Of a stretch of DNA of 64,000 nt, positions 42,651-53,906 are shown piece by piece; positions within the stretch are counted from its first letter, which is position 1, and every line of letters begins with the position of its first letter. The translations under genes and the position numbers were made by a program. Source of the stretch: Daphnia carinata (taxonomy: Eukaryota; Arthropoda; Branchiopoda; Diplostraca; Daphniidae). The stretch covers positions 558,001 through 622,000 of the forward strand of contig NC_081339.1 in the NCBI RefSeq assembly GCF_022539665.2. Direction: 5' to 3'. Below the pieces are notes generated by a model. The model saw only the letters and a program-made list of their open reading frames with translations. It made no database searches and was not told the DNA's origin.

Positions 42651-43720
42651 GTAAACGGGAAAGAGCGTGTTGTTTGTTTGGTGAATCATTTATTAGGTAA
42701 GAGAGATTTTAAAGTTCCTTTTTATGGATTCTGAGAGAATCTTGGAATGCTACTCAGAGTTGATCGAGATTTCAAAGAATTTCCATTGATAGATTGAACT
42801 GTTGGTTTCGAAAAATATTTGTTAACGTGGCAAGTTGAACTAGTAAAAATGTTGCTGTAATATTATTAATATTTTGTTTATTTGTTCGCATTGTATAGTG
42901 GCACGCATTGCTTAGCTTTGGCAGTAATGTTTCCTTAAACCCGCCTTTTTTTGTAATGTGGATGTTAATTTCTGACGGAATCCTACTGTTTCAGGACGAT
43001 AAACCAGTTTAGATTGCATGGTGCAACCGCATCCGGTGCCTTCCGTTGTAAATTCAATGAAGTTAGAAGTGAGCTGAAAGATAACGCTGTTACTTCAGAA
43101 GTTAATCCACCGTTGATTGGCGTTGATTTAATTGCACAACAGTACATTTAACTTACGTTACATTATCTTACGTCGTTCGGATTCCGCTAAGATTACTGTT
43201 CAAGTCAAAGTATAAAATCAAGTATCAGCGTGTACTTTGAACGACAGACAAGAGCAATTTACAATAAGGTCAACTAGACAATAAGTTTGTGACCCAAAGT
43301 TCGAGTATGGGGGGGGGGAGAAAAAAGACTTTCGTCGTAAAATGAAAGCCTTTTTTCTTTTCGGCATTTTTTTTCTCAAACATTATTGATACATCACGTT
43401 GTTGGATCGGACAGTTAAAAGGATCGGACAGGACAAATGTACACCAGGAATTCTTTTTATGGAGAAAAATGGCCTAAGCTTGGAGAACAGGTATCCAGTA
43501 AAAGCATTAGTCAAATGGCTATGTACTCATCAACGGTTGGATTTAGTTCATTCGCTGCTGCCAGATGGATGTCATATAGCTGGAATGATTTCATTTTAAG
43601 TTTCCAAAACGACATCTAGCTTGACTATACTGTATCGCTCGATGGATATCGGCAGGCCGTTGGCAAGACACGAGAAAACCGGCCGGAAAAGGAAGGGAGC
43701 GAAAGCCACGCCGTTTATCA
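42651..43720. other. No gene seen
   Basis: Unassigned sequence. There is a nine-G run near 43310. TTGGATCGGACAGTTAA (about 43401) recurs as TTGGATCGGACGGTTAA near 58513, which may mark another low-copy repeat. Confidence 0.4.
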
Positions 43721-44016
43721 TAGGGCGCATTTTGGTGTCTACTTTTAATTCAACTTTTTTAGTGAACTTGTATTTTTGCGTCAACTGCCCGGTAGATGGT
43801 TCAACTAGGCGACCGTTTTGGCGACAACGCCAGTGGGAGGTTCAACTGAAACAGTTGAGCTTTTTCAACGGTGGTCTGGACCACCGTTGACCTTCAACTG
43901 AACTTCAACTCCTCCCCTTTCTCAACTGTAGCGCTAAACTTCGATTTTGGCGTCAACTTCGACGAAAAGTTGAACTAAAAAGGTTCAACAAAAGGTTGAC
44001 GCCAAAATGCGCCCTT
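43721..44016. mobile_element. MITE with GGGCGCATTTTGG terminal inverted repeats
   Basis: The left end TAGGGCGCATTTTGGTGTC and the right end GACGCCAAAATGCGCCCTTA are inverted copies, and the similarity extends inward through TTCAACTTTTTTAGT-type motifs. The interior is full of inverted GTTCAACTG words and a near-palindrome around 43865-43905. No ORF. About 296 bp. The target duplication could be TA or TTA; not certain. Confidence 0.75.
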
Positions 44017-44060
44017 AACGTTCCTTTTTGTCACCTTTGGTTAAAAAATGTAGAAAATTG

Positions 44061-45960
44061 CAGGGTTGGAAGCGATAACTTGACGAAGTATCGGTATCGT
44101 GGTACCGATACTTCAATTTTCGAAAAATATATCGCGATAGCGGTACTATCGCGATACTATTCTCAAGTATCGCACGCGTTAACGATTCCGATAAATTTGT
44201 AAACGCCATCTAGGAGCAAATGTTATTGCTAAAAAATTTCAATAGATGGTGTTAATCAAAATTTCAGACATTACAGTTTTATTGGGACACTAGTAACGTT
44301 GGGCCTGTCCAGGGCCGGGGTATAGGTGGCGCTAGCGTATCCTTACGTTATTTCTAAGAAAATCTTTCCACTCCATTTTTTCGCCCGTCTACGTTTAATT
44401 CTTTTCATAATCAAGAGTTCCTCCCTCTTGCCCGCCTACCCACTCACTGTTTCGGCCCGTCCATCCCCTCACTTTCTCTGCCCGTCAAGAAAACAGCTGA
44501 AGTTGCCCGTTGACCCCCCTCTCTGCCCGTCAAGCCAATATTTGCCCGTCAAACCACTTTCTGCCTGTCAACCCACACTCTGCCCGTCAACCAACACTTT
44601 GCCTGCAAAAATTACTGCTGTAGAGGCACATCTACCTTTTTTTGCATTTACCAGTCCTTTTGTCCAGTCGTTGCCCGTCAAAACGCCCGCCGTAATTGCC
44701 CGTCCACCCAAATTTTGCCTCTGTCCGTCTTCCCCGCAAAGTTTCTGCCCGTCAACCCACTTCGCCCCCAACTGCCCGCCTGCCGTCACTCTGCCCGTCG
44801 ACCCACTCGTTGCCCGTCGGCCCACTCGCTGCCCGCCAAAACGACCAATATAATTGCCCATTGACCTTTTCCATTTGCCCGTCTTTCCCTCGCAGTCTCA
44901 GCCCAGAAAACGCCCGCTGTAGTTGCCCGTCCACCCACTTTTTTCCCTTTGCCCGTCTTTTTTTGAATATTCTCTGCCCGTCAACTCCCTTTGCCCATAC
45001 AAAAAACGCTGTAGTTGCCCGTCTTCCACCGTACAATTTCTGCCCGTCGGCTTACCTATTGTAGCGCCCACCAGTTTTAAGCCAAGCCCGCAGACTAAAA
45101 AATTGCATTTTCCCGACCTATTGTACAGTTTCTGCCCATCAAAAGGCCCGTTTAGTTGCCTGTCCACTCACTTTTTGCCTCTGCCCGTCAACCCACTTTG
45201 CTCGCCAAGAAACTCGCCGTTGTTGCCCGTCGTACCACTCTCTGCCCACCAAAACGCCTTGTAGTGGCCAATAAAAATAATAAATAAAACTCATAAAATA
45301 AAATAAATTTAAAATTAATTAAAATAAAATAAGAATAATACGCCCTGCCCGTCAGCTTTATGTGCCGTTGCCCACCCGTTAACGCAAAGCCCATAGACTG
45401 AAAAATTGCCCAAATCCGCAATTCCACCTGCAGTTTAGTTTTCCAAAACCCCATCCCACCAATTCACTGTAGCAGACGACGGTTTTGGCGCCAGCCAACC
45501 ACAGCAGCCGGCGGCGGTTTTGGCGTCAGCCAATCACAAAAAAGCACAATGTGACAGACACAGGCTCCACCTCCAATTTCCTTGTTTTTTTATAGAGTAT
45601 AGATTGTTTTCTCAGTTGACCAACAATAAAAATATAGCAAAAGTAAATTTTCGCTTTTCTTTTAACATTTTTTCAAAATTTGTATCGGAAAGACGATTCC
45701 GCGTTGGGCGGATATGATTCCTACTAATAATTATAAGAGAATTAGAATTAGAACATTCTAGGGTTATCGTAGAGCCAGCTGTTGCAGAAATTGTAGTAAT
45801 ATTTTTTACTCCTAGATGGCGCCATATGTTAAGAGTACCGGGATCGCAAGCCTCATTTTATGCTTCCGATACCGGTATCGATACTTTTTAAAAAGAAATA
45901 TCGCGGCACGGGTACCGGTAGTATCGCGATACTGCGACACTTTCGCGATAACTAACCCTG
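44061..45960. mobile_element. Non-autonomous hAT-like element
   Basis: The ends are CAGGGTT...AACCCTG, typical of hAT, and the eight bases outside match at seven positions (GAAAATTG 44053-44060, GTAAATTG 45961-45968), as expected of an 8-bp target duplication. Behind each end lies a block of about 150 bp rich in ATCGCGATA and GGTACC words, arranged as long inverted repeats, ending at CTCCTAGATGGCG (about 45810) and its inverse (about 44210). No transposase is present. The interior holds a GCCCGTC minisatellite. Confidence 0.8.
44455..45354 (+). repeat. GCCCGTC minisatellite inside the hAT element
   Basis: GCCCGTC occurs 19 times exactly by eye, most often as CTGCCCGTCAACCCAC or TTGCCCGTC, with irregular spacing of about 15-70 bases and many near matches (GCCTGTC, GCCCGCC). 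It makes the plus strand extremely pyrimidine-rich. The long frames seen through it are a by-product of the repeat. Confidence 0.8.
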
Positions 45961-46144
45961 GTAAATTGGTTAGTCGCCAATCGCATTTGCTTCAGTTGAG
46001 ATGTGCATGGAAGCTGTTCAGTGTATAACTGTGCACGCAGACCTACACGGAATCTCCTCGTGAAAGGACATTCTTCCTAGAAAAAACTGAGTTAGTTTTT
46101 GTGGTTATTTTACTCGTCAATCAGTAATCGAGCTTTTTTTTAGG
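45961..46144. other. No feature seen
   Basis: Short unassigned stretch between the hAT element and a possible gene fragment. Confidence 0.4.
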
Positions 46145-46655
46145 CAGGCCCATTGAGAAGACGATGAGTTCTTCATATCCTGTTTGCGATGATCTATTTC
46201 TACTCACAAGGTAAGTGTTCCAAGTATACCATTACTTCACTAAGGCGTATAATTTCGATATGCGGATCAGCTAGGTGAATATTTCTTTTAAATCTTTTAG
46301 AAACGGGAATTGCCACTTGAACCGTCTATTGACTGGCCTTGTTCCGATGAAACTGTAGGCTTATCTGGTTTGCTGAAATACGTCAGCGCCGTATTTGTCG
46401 GTTTTTTTACTCATTCGCATGCTCTTCACTTTTATTTTTTTTATAATTCTGTCTGCGTTGGCACCTTTTATGGTATCGTTATTGTGTTTCATCCCAATTG
46501 CATCTGTTTGGCGTCTAATTCTTTACGCAGATCGAACTTCTGACAGTTCTTGTACTCTGCCCAGCCAACAAAGCAGCATAGAGCGATTCTTTCTAACTGG
46601 CACGAAAGATAGCATACCGTGCAGTTGCTCTCAAGCGTCAGCGATTGTTGTGTAT
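46145..46655 (+). CDS. Possible gene start with hydrophobic segment, unresolved
   Basis: A pyrimidine-rich TTTTTTTTAG precedes GCAGGCCC (46145) and an ATG at 46164 (MSSSYPVCDDLFLLT). A GTAAGT donor follows at 46211 and a TTTTAG acceptor at 46300. The spliced frame meets a stop soon after (46356-46358). Further on the same frame is open from about 46380 to 46655. It has a 30-residue hydrophobic stretch (FIFFIILSALAPFMVSLL), then WRLILYADRTSDSSCTLPSQ, with a possible donor at 46653. It may be a real gene with exons I cannot place, or a dead fragment. Confidence 0.25.
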
Positions 46656-46846
46656 AAGGTATTGTGGATACTACTAAATTTCAATTTATTCTTTTTTTTT
46701 TAAGTTCATTAAATTTTGTTAGAATATTTTGTATTCATTGGGGTCGTTGCTGTCATGCGACCCAACTAAACACGATTGCCCTTCAACTTAGAATCTAACT
46801 CAAAACTAGAATCATAGCAATACATTGCTTTGAATTCAAGTATGTA

Positions 46847-47809
46847 GGGGAGACCGGACCCATCTTGGACACTGTACCAAGTTGTACAGTGCCGCGTAAA
46901 ATAAAGTTATCAAAATTAAAATATAATAATTACATGATATGTTCAAAATAGGTTTTTATACATGGTGTAAAAATTTGATTCCCGTATCTGTATTATTTAT
47001 TGAATATTTTAACAAAAAATAAAAATACAAAAAAGTCTGTATTTTTCTTCGTTCTTAATCGATGATTTTTTAAAGTGTAATTCTATAATTATACGTTAAT
47101 AGATATTAGAGGTAAGTAGACCATAGTTTTCTTAATAATATTTCAAAAGAAAAATAATTTTCCTTATTCAACTTTCAACAGCATCATTTATTCTGCGAAA
47201 GTTGTTTTTTGGGGCCAATTTGTACAAACGGCAGGGGTGATGTTGGACACCAAATAGGCGTGCATGGGATGGGCCAAGTCTAAGCGCGAAAATTTAAAAT
47301 TTTGAAATTTAAGGAAACATTAAGAATATAACATGACTAAGACAAATCAGAGAAAAAAACTTGAAAAATTTCTGTTACCAAATTATCGATTCTGTCTTGG
47401 CTCCACCTCCTCCTATGTCTTCCTTATCAGTAAAATGAAATTTTTCAGGTATAATAAAAGTATGTTATTTCACGTCACATCCTATTAAAATTACATTTAA
47501 ATTGTTCGCTAATTTAGTAGTTAATAGTATGAAAAAAATTAAAATTTTCATCCAACACAATCTACCTCTTTTGACCACGTCCAAAGTGGTACAGGTGTCC
47601 GTACAAAGTCACACCGATTTCGTCGAAACTCACCGCAAAATAAAAACGGTAATAAATTCTAAACAAATTACATTACATCTCTGAAAAAAATTAAGGGGGT
47701 AGCGGATACGTTGTAGATTCAGTTTTAACAAATTTTATTTATTTCGCGTAAGTAGGATGGTACATAATGGGGTAAAACCGAAACTGTCCAAGAAGGGTCC
47801 GGTCTCCCC
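46847..47809. mobile_element. Short TIR transposon (GGGGAGACCGGACCC ends)
   Basis: The ends GGGGAGACCGGACCCATCTTGGACA and its inverse (about 47785-47809) match except one base over about 26. TA flanks both sides (46845-46846 and 47810-47811), suggesting a TA target duplication as in Tc1/mariner-like elements. The 963-bp interior is A/T-rich without transposase, so it is non-autonomous. Confidence 0.75.
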
Positions 47810-47813
47810 TACC

Positions 47814-48053
47814 ATGGACTTCGTTATGAAAGCGAAAATGTTCAAACAGAGGACGATGTATTGCCAATTTGAGCGGAGCAAGCGACAATTATTGCGGTTC
47901 GTGACAGTGTTTTCAGTTTCGCTAAATTTTGGGTTCTTATGCCATTTATCGTGCAGTGATATTCTGCAGAATATGGATTTTTCCATCCTCGCTTTGTATG
48001 TACCAACATGCAACAAAAGTATCAAGCCTCAGGTAGTGGCGATGCATGTATGA
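47814..48053 (+). CDS. Short ORF with hydrophobic segment, unassigned
   Basis: From ATG 47814 about 79 residues (MDFVMKAKMFKQRTMYC...), with a basic start and a hydrophobic stretch FVTVFSVSLNFGFLCHL that could be a signal anchor. A GTAGTG donor-like site follows KPQ. It starts right at the border of the TIR element. No homology is recognised; chance cannot be excluded. Confidence 0.2.
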   Translation: MDFVMKAKMFKQRTMYCQFERSKRQLLRFVTVFSVSLNFGFLCHLSCSDILQNMDFSILALYVPTCNKSIKPQVVAMHV

Positions 48054-48226
48054 AAATAGTGAAACCTTATCTAAATAAATATCGTCTTAAAATCCTTTAA
48101 CGTAATGGCATGGTTCACGTTCGCATGGTTTTCACCAGAAAACAATGAGATTTTTAATTGGATTCGATTTGTTGGAAAAAAAAACAATCATCGTGCTAAT
48201 AATTTGAATATCGTTGATTCAAATAT

Positions 48227-48451
48227 TTACATTTTATCAAGTTCTTTTGTGTATTCTTTTAACTGACAAATTTCAGGTTGTAGAGCGGCCACTTTGAGTC
48301 GTGGATGATGTGATGTGATGATGTGCACATGAGCTGGAGCATTTGTACGGTGCGAGGCGGTACCCATATTCGCTTCTAGCCGCGCAAGGTTTTCAACAAG
48401 CCTTTTCAACTTATCTTGATTTTGTTTCAACTCCCTTTTTCGATCTATCAT
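48227..48451 (-). CDS. Small helical ORF, unassigned
   Basis: From ATG 48451 on the minus strand 74 residues are read (MIDRKRELKQNQDKLKRLV...), the first half a regular charged helix that could form a coiled coil. The second half is histidine-rich (HVHIITSHHPR) and ends KEYTKELDKM. Composition is protein-like, but no family is recognised and there is no splice evidence. Confidence 0.3.
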   Translation of the reverse strand: MIDRKRELKQNQDKLKRLVENLARLEANMGTASHRTNAPAHVHIITSHHPRLKVAALQPEICQLKEYTKELDKM

Positions 48452-49154
48452 TCCCACCAGATTAAAATAACAGAGCAATTTTCAACTGTACGGGATTCCC
48501 AGGCCTTTTCGCTGGAATTTGTGAGGCACATGTCGCCATAAAGGTAACAGATTTACGCCCTGCAATCGTCGACATTCGCTTTGAATACTAATCGGTTTGG
48601 CTAAACCGACTGCGATGCTAGAAAGTGCACCGGCTGAGAACCACTATAGATTTCGCCAATAGGGCTCTTGTTATAAAGCTACTATCTTACTTTTCCGTAT
48701 CATTTTGCCACCCTTCCCCTTCCCGTTTTACGCGAGAAATTAAACTTGTAAATATCAAGGACCCGACATTGATTACTGCCATTAACTTTAACTTTTTAAA
48801 TGAAGACAAAAATTTTGACATTCATACATTAACTCTGCATAAATAAGGAGCTGTTGCTTTTGGCTGGTAGTCGTGCGACATTGGCTTAATTCTATTTCAT
48901 TTAGAAATTTAAAAAGTAACAATAATAGCGCCAATAAGAACTGTTAACAAATTTCAATATTGAGGAAAATTTCAAAATGGTCAAAAGTGTAACAAATGCA
49001 CATATTCGTCGGGCAATAAGGCTAGCTTAAATAATGGAGATACTTGAGTTACTTAAGTCAACGCGTCTGGTGATCCGGAAGAATCTTAAAAATTACGATA
49101 TTAGATTTACCTTAACGAAAATTCTGTTGTTGAGCGTTACATTTAAGCCGTGGA
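48452..49154. other. No gene seen; 3' flank of the transporter gene
   Basis: Includes the downstream flank of the minus-strand gene that ends at 49155. No convincing ORF. Confidence 0.4.
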
Positions 49155-50717
49155 TCAAGCAGGTGACTCTTTCTCTTTCGTCAATAAAGATTTCTCGTCA
49201 ACATCTGCCTCAGGTTTTCTAGTCCCTTTTTCTCGGAAGGTGACCCATGTGTAGACAAGGCTTCCTGCCACGCTGCAATCAAATAAAGTTAGGAAAAGGT
49301 GAAAAATAATGTAACTGTGAAATAAAATGTTACCTAATGTTAAGTCCTATAAAGTTGGTGACTGAAAAAATATAGTCACCACCAATCACCATTCCTAAAT
49401 ATGTGACGGCTATATTTTTTAAACAGCCAACTATGGTTGTAGTCAAAGGCGAATTGTATTGAGTACACAGCAAAGTACTGTAGGATAAAACAAAGCCCAT
49501 GAGGCAAGATCCCATAAACTGGGATAGGAACCCAATGTCACTCCATTGCTGAAATTCCCACGCCTAACATGTAAATGATGCATATCACATGCACCAACCA
49601 GAAGATTATGTTTGACGGCAGAAAAGGTTTTTAATAAGAGTGTGCTACCTTGTGTAAATCGCCTGATGCTGCCGCAATAATTAATGCTACAGGAATCATG
49701 AAGAGAGAATTGTAAAAAAGTAAACCATTTTTCCCCAAGTCTTTAGCATCAAGTTTCTTCTTTAGGTAGACTCCATTTGAAGCTGTGAGAACATTATTTA
49801 AAGAGATATACATATAGCCTTGCAAGTTGAATGCCAGATCTGATATAGGATTAAATTGCAACATTAGATTTGAAGAAAATCAAGCAAATGTATATGTACA
49901 TTAACCTTCACTTGCAGCAACCAAGGCACCAAATATCATCATGTAGACAGAAAGCTGTACTGGGCAAGAAGCAGTGATTCTAGAATTGAAAAGAACAGTT
50001 TTTTTAAATCTAAAAATAAATTATAGTGAAACTATTACCCAAGAATATAATACTCTGCCATCATGGTCATTAGAATTGAGAATCGCCTTAGTACTGTCAG
50101 CATTGGCAAACTGCACATAGATTATTTAAACGATCAAGTAACAGATGAAAAAAAATGTTAAATGAATTCACCTTAGTTGTTGTGTACCCCCTAGCCCAGT
50201 CATCATATTGCCAGCAAAAATTAACGGTAATGGCCATATTCGTTTGAAAGTGTCCTTTTGTAATGAAGGAAAGGAAACATATCCAAGCTTCCGGGAAATA
50301 GTAAGGACTACAACAGTTGATACCATCTAAACGGCAAGAAAACTCGCTATGATTATTAAAATTTAAATAGTAAAATTATATTTTTAACCTGGCCAAGACC
50401 CAGGACTTGAAAGGAGGGAAATCTGTCACAGAAAATTAATCATAACCTGAGTGTGAATGTAAAGTTAAGCATCATTAAGACTTCCAGTAATCAATTGGTC
50501 GTCTCATACTTTTAGGATGTTTTACACTAAAAATTGCTATAATGTAACTAAATACTTACTTGTAACTTGTAAGCACAATTTTATTGACGACAGTTATCAG
50601 AAAAGAAGCCGCTGCGTAAAACAATGCAGAAGATATCCTAAGATATCTCGTAGGTTGAACACTCATTCCATTTGATCGTTCGTTCAACTTGTTGTGTGTA
50701 TCAGCAGTCGATTCCAT
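49155..50717 (-). CDS. Nucleotide-sugar transporter, SLC35D2-like
   Basis: Eight exons on the minus strand join in frame to 338 residues: 50560-50717, 50389-50422, 50172-50326, 50039-50110, 49906-49979, 49649-49839, 49334-49548, 49155-49272. All introns are GT-AG and 59-137 bp. The protein has a short cytosolic start ([15 protein letters not shown]) and about ten hydrophobic segments. Family motifs include [79 protein letters not shown] and [15 protein letters not shown] with IGGDYIF. These mark the SLC35D group, closest to D2 and fly fringe connection. It should carry UDP-sugars (perhaps GDP-mannose) into the Golgi. It is beside a GT31 gene that would use such donors. Confidence 0.93.
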
Positions 50718-50741
50718 TTGGCGACGCGTAATCACTACAGC

Positions 50742-51166
50742 AACAAGTCGGTAGAGCTACTAAACAGAAGTCTTCATCATTCGTAGAGCTGAGGAAGAAA
50801 CTTTCCGGCCACTGGTTTTTTATTTTCTTTCCCTTGAGGGACCACCACAGTAAGAAAGTCGCCCTCAGGCCTCGTCAGATCCAAATTCAGATCCAGCCCA
50901 CTGAACATAATTTTTATTTTAAAAAAGGCAAGACAATTGTAAAATACACGAGATTTCCAGGGAAAATACAATATTCGAGCAGGTTCAATCTTAAACGCCA
51001 GATTTATGAAACTTCACCAGCACATTGTTCATGTGGCATGTGGGGTTATGAGAACCACATTGCTTACAAGGACTGCCCTACAATTAAATACACTTTGGCT
51101 AAACATACCAGCATTTCGTGCTATCATGAGGCTAATTGGTCCAACCTAGGTAGTATGGGCTGGTAA
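50742..51166 (+). other. Open frame without ATG beside the transporter, unassigned
   Basis: The plus strand is open for about 141 codons from 50742 to a TAA at 51164. It reads protein-like in its second half (CSCGMWGYENHIAYKDCPT, HTSISCYHEANWSNLG), but has no ATG before its last third. A CCACCACAG acceptor-like site ends at 50829. It lies upstream of the transporter start in divergent orientation. It could be an exon of an unseen gene, a UTR or chance. Confidence 0.25.
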
Positions 51167-51347
51167 AATGCAACTCTAGCAATTAGCACCAAAATGTTTC
51201 AGGTGCAGGTGACCTGCAGAAATGCAGCAAACTTGACCATCATTGAGCGTTGATTTGTGTGGTAATCAAAGGATTATAGAAATACTGTCATGCAAAACGC
51301 TGAAAAAAAATCAAACTTTCCATTGTAGTAAAAGTTGCCTCCAAGCC

Positions 51348-51353
51348 TTTATT
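51348..51353 (-). terminator. Polyadenylation signal of the GT31 gene
   Basis: AATAAA on the minus strand, 46 bases beyond the stop codon at 51399. Confidence 0.55.
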
Positions 51354-51398
51354 TGGAGAAAAAAGGATTGCCATAAGTTCTAAAAGAAGAAAAGCTGC

Positions 51399-53906
51399 TT
51401 ACTTCGGAGAGCATCGTGTAAGTCCATCGGACAACCTTTTCCATAAATCAAACATTTCATGAGTTTTAACCATGTGCACGCTTGCAAGTTTAGCAACCGC
51501 ACAAGTGTCCAGCTTTAGTCGGCGGTTGAAAAACTGGGGGTAATTAATGTGCTGTATCTTAAGAGGGCCGGCTACCATGCCCGTAACAAAGACGTCTTCC
51601 AATTTGAAGAAAGTTTCGTTCAGTGCAGCTTGATAGAGGGGTTCGACAATATCGTTAGTCAAAATATAAGCTGGCCCCGTGTTGAAATCGGGGTACATGG
51701 CTGGCTTGAACTGGGTTGGCGAGATGTAGTATTTGGAAGTGACATTACGGATGGGTTTCCATTTCTTTGCTAGCTTTCCCATGATGGTACGACGTCGATT
51801 AGCTGCTCCATCTAGAATAGATAGCAATACAGGCATGTGGATGTACATGTCGTCGTCCGTTTTGAGCAAGAACCGGGCTCGACCACAGTGTTCCCAACTC
51901 CATTCCAACATGGAAATCGTCTTGAGCGTCAAATTATTATACGTATCGATGAAACGACCCTGGGACCAATGAACGAACAATTATTTCTCGTCACTTAGCG
52001 TTATTCCAAGCACTAAAAGACCAAGGGCAGAATGACTCAGGTAATCTGCTGCACCTTTTTGGCTTATTTACATTAGTAACGATTCATTTTCCTTGACATT
52101 AAAGCAAGTCATGCATATTCCGTGCCTTTACGAACGCATTGCACAAAGCTAGTATCGTAAATTTAGCAGGATGTCCTTGATTAAAGAAAAAAGCTTCTTC
52201 CCATCAATTCAACTATCAAGCTTTTGTGGAGATAATCTAGCTATGTGCATAGAAGCTCGTTTTACGCTATCGCATGGCGGATAGAAGAATGGCGGTAGGC
52301 ATTGTCCATGAAATTAGATTAATGCAGACGCCTTCAATCTAATTCTCGGAATGATTACAGTCACGTTCTCGAAATCGCTATACGCAATAATGGGGCACTT
52401 CCATTAAAATATACCTGTTTTTTTTTTCTATTTGTTGAAATTTCGAAACACATTCAGTTGAAACGCATTTGACATTTACCTATCCGTTGCCTTTAAGCTC
52501 GTGACCTAAAGTGGTATTTTTCCCCAAATGCGTCTTGTTCTCTTTCACTCCTCTCCCGCCTCTTAGTTGGGTTTTTACTTTCTATTAGCGTTCTTTTAGG
52601 AAAACAAGTTGCGCAAGTACGTGCTTACCTGGATGATGTCACCATAGATGAAATTCTCTTGTTGAACCAACATGTTTTCCGATTGATTTTTGGAAGTGCC
52701 AACCATGAAAGCCATGCCAACATCACGACGAAAGGCGACATGGCCCCAGGTGGAGCGGACGGCCTCGCGCTGCGCGGCATGGCCGGGAGCCGTCGTGACT
52801 AGGATCATCAGTTTCATACCTTCACCCTGCTCTGGGCAAACGTCCTTGGGTGGGAGATAATGGCCGGCTTGGTATAAGCTGCGAGTCAGCACCGGAAGGT
52901 TTTCCTCTTCGCCACCGACCTTGAGCTGGGTCTGCGGTTGCTCTTGTGACACCAAATTCATTCGCGCTACCCCTCTTAGGGATTCGATTTGAGCGTTTTG
53001 AATCTTGGCGGTATGCAAATTGGAATGAACTGGGAGACTCGGTTCAGCCACCTTGTTGCTCTCCAGGTGAAGAAGGGTACGAGACATGTTATCAGAATGA
53101 ACATTGGTAGAAGCAGGCTGACGCACGGAGTTGTTGTCGCCTGCAATGGACGGTGGGTGTACCGAAACGGACGATTTTAGTTGCAGGTTTTGTTCGTCTA
53201 TTTTGAGAGATTCTTGCTGTTGGGCATGTTCTTGTTGTTGCGGAAAATTTTCGGGAATTGGTGAGGGTTGCTGTTGAGGTTCAGTTTTGATCACAGGTGG
53301 TTGAAAGGCAGGAGATTCCTGATCAGGTATCATCTCTTCCGGTAACGCTTCATCAGGTGAAACGATTTCGGCGGCAGCAACCGCTGCCGTATCTTCATTC
53401 ACAGGGATTGCTATTTCTATTTTTCCTGATTTTGCTATTAGTTTTTTGTTCTCAGCCGTTGTAATCTTGTTGTTGGTAATCTCGTTGGTACTCTCGGTTG
53501 ACGTGGTGCCACGTCGGCTGCAATTTTGGCAAACAGGACTGTTAAGGTTTTGTGCCACTGAATGTCCTATCATTTTGATTCAAAAGAAAAAAGAATGTAA
53601 TTGCATAATAACCACAAAGTTGTGTCCAAACGAAAAAAAAAGATGGGGGGGAGGGGGGCTGAGGTCGTATAGGAGGACTAGCAAAACAGTTCTTTCGGCT
53701 TATTAGGAAATGATAAAAACTATAAATCGTAATCATTTAATTTATTGATGTGGAAAATTACCGTCACTATTGAATTTTGAAGTGGTTTCCATACGATGTA
53801 TGAAAGCAATGGTGCCGAAGATTGCTACGGCTGACAGAAGTATCAAGAGGCCACGGGTGACCCGGACAATTCGGCCTGCAGGGCGGAGAAATCGACACGG
53901 GCTCAT
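51399..53906 (-). CDS. Beta-1,3-galactosyltransferase family (GT31)
   Basis: Three exons on the minus strand (53762-53906, 52629-53566, 51399-51959) join in frame to 547 residues. The ATG at 53906 starts a type II membrane protein: short cytosolic start (MSPCRFLRPAGRIVR), anchor at about residues 18-37, then a very long stem to about residue 295, rich in Q, E, P and S. The catalytic domain begins KLMILVTTAPG and holds REAVRSTWG (about 316), ENFIYGDIIQ across the exon 2/3 junction, FLLKTDDDMYIH (metal-binding DDD, 396-398), NTGPAYILT (about 454) and LEDVFVTGM (about 482). These are the GT31 landmarks. It should add galactose or N-acetylglucosamine in beta-1,3 linkage in the Golgi; the acceptor cannot be read from sequence. 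Confidence 0.93.

Noticed and set aside
43300-43400. CRISPR-like or prokaryotic features in repeat regions
   Set aside because: The DNA is clearly eukaryotic (spliced genes, LTR elements). No regularly spaced identical repeats with unique spacers exist.
44326-45264. Overlapping long frames on both strands through the proline/cysteine-rich stretch
   Set aside because: They follow from the GCCCGTC minisatellite, which has few stop codons in several frames; no domain or splice evidence.
49034-49222. 62-codon frame on the plus strand
   Set aside because: Antisense to the last exon of the transporter gene and its flank.
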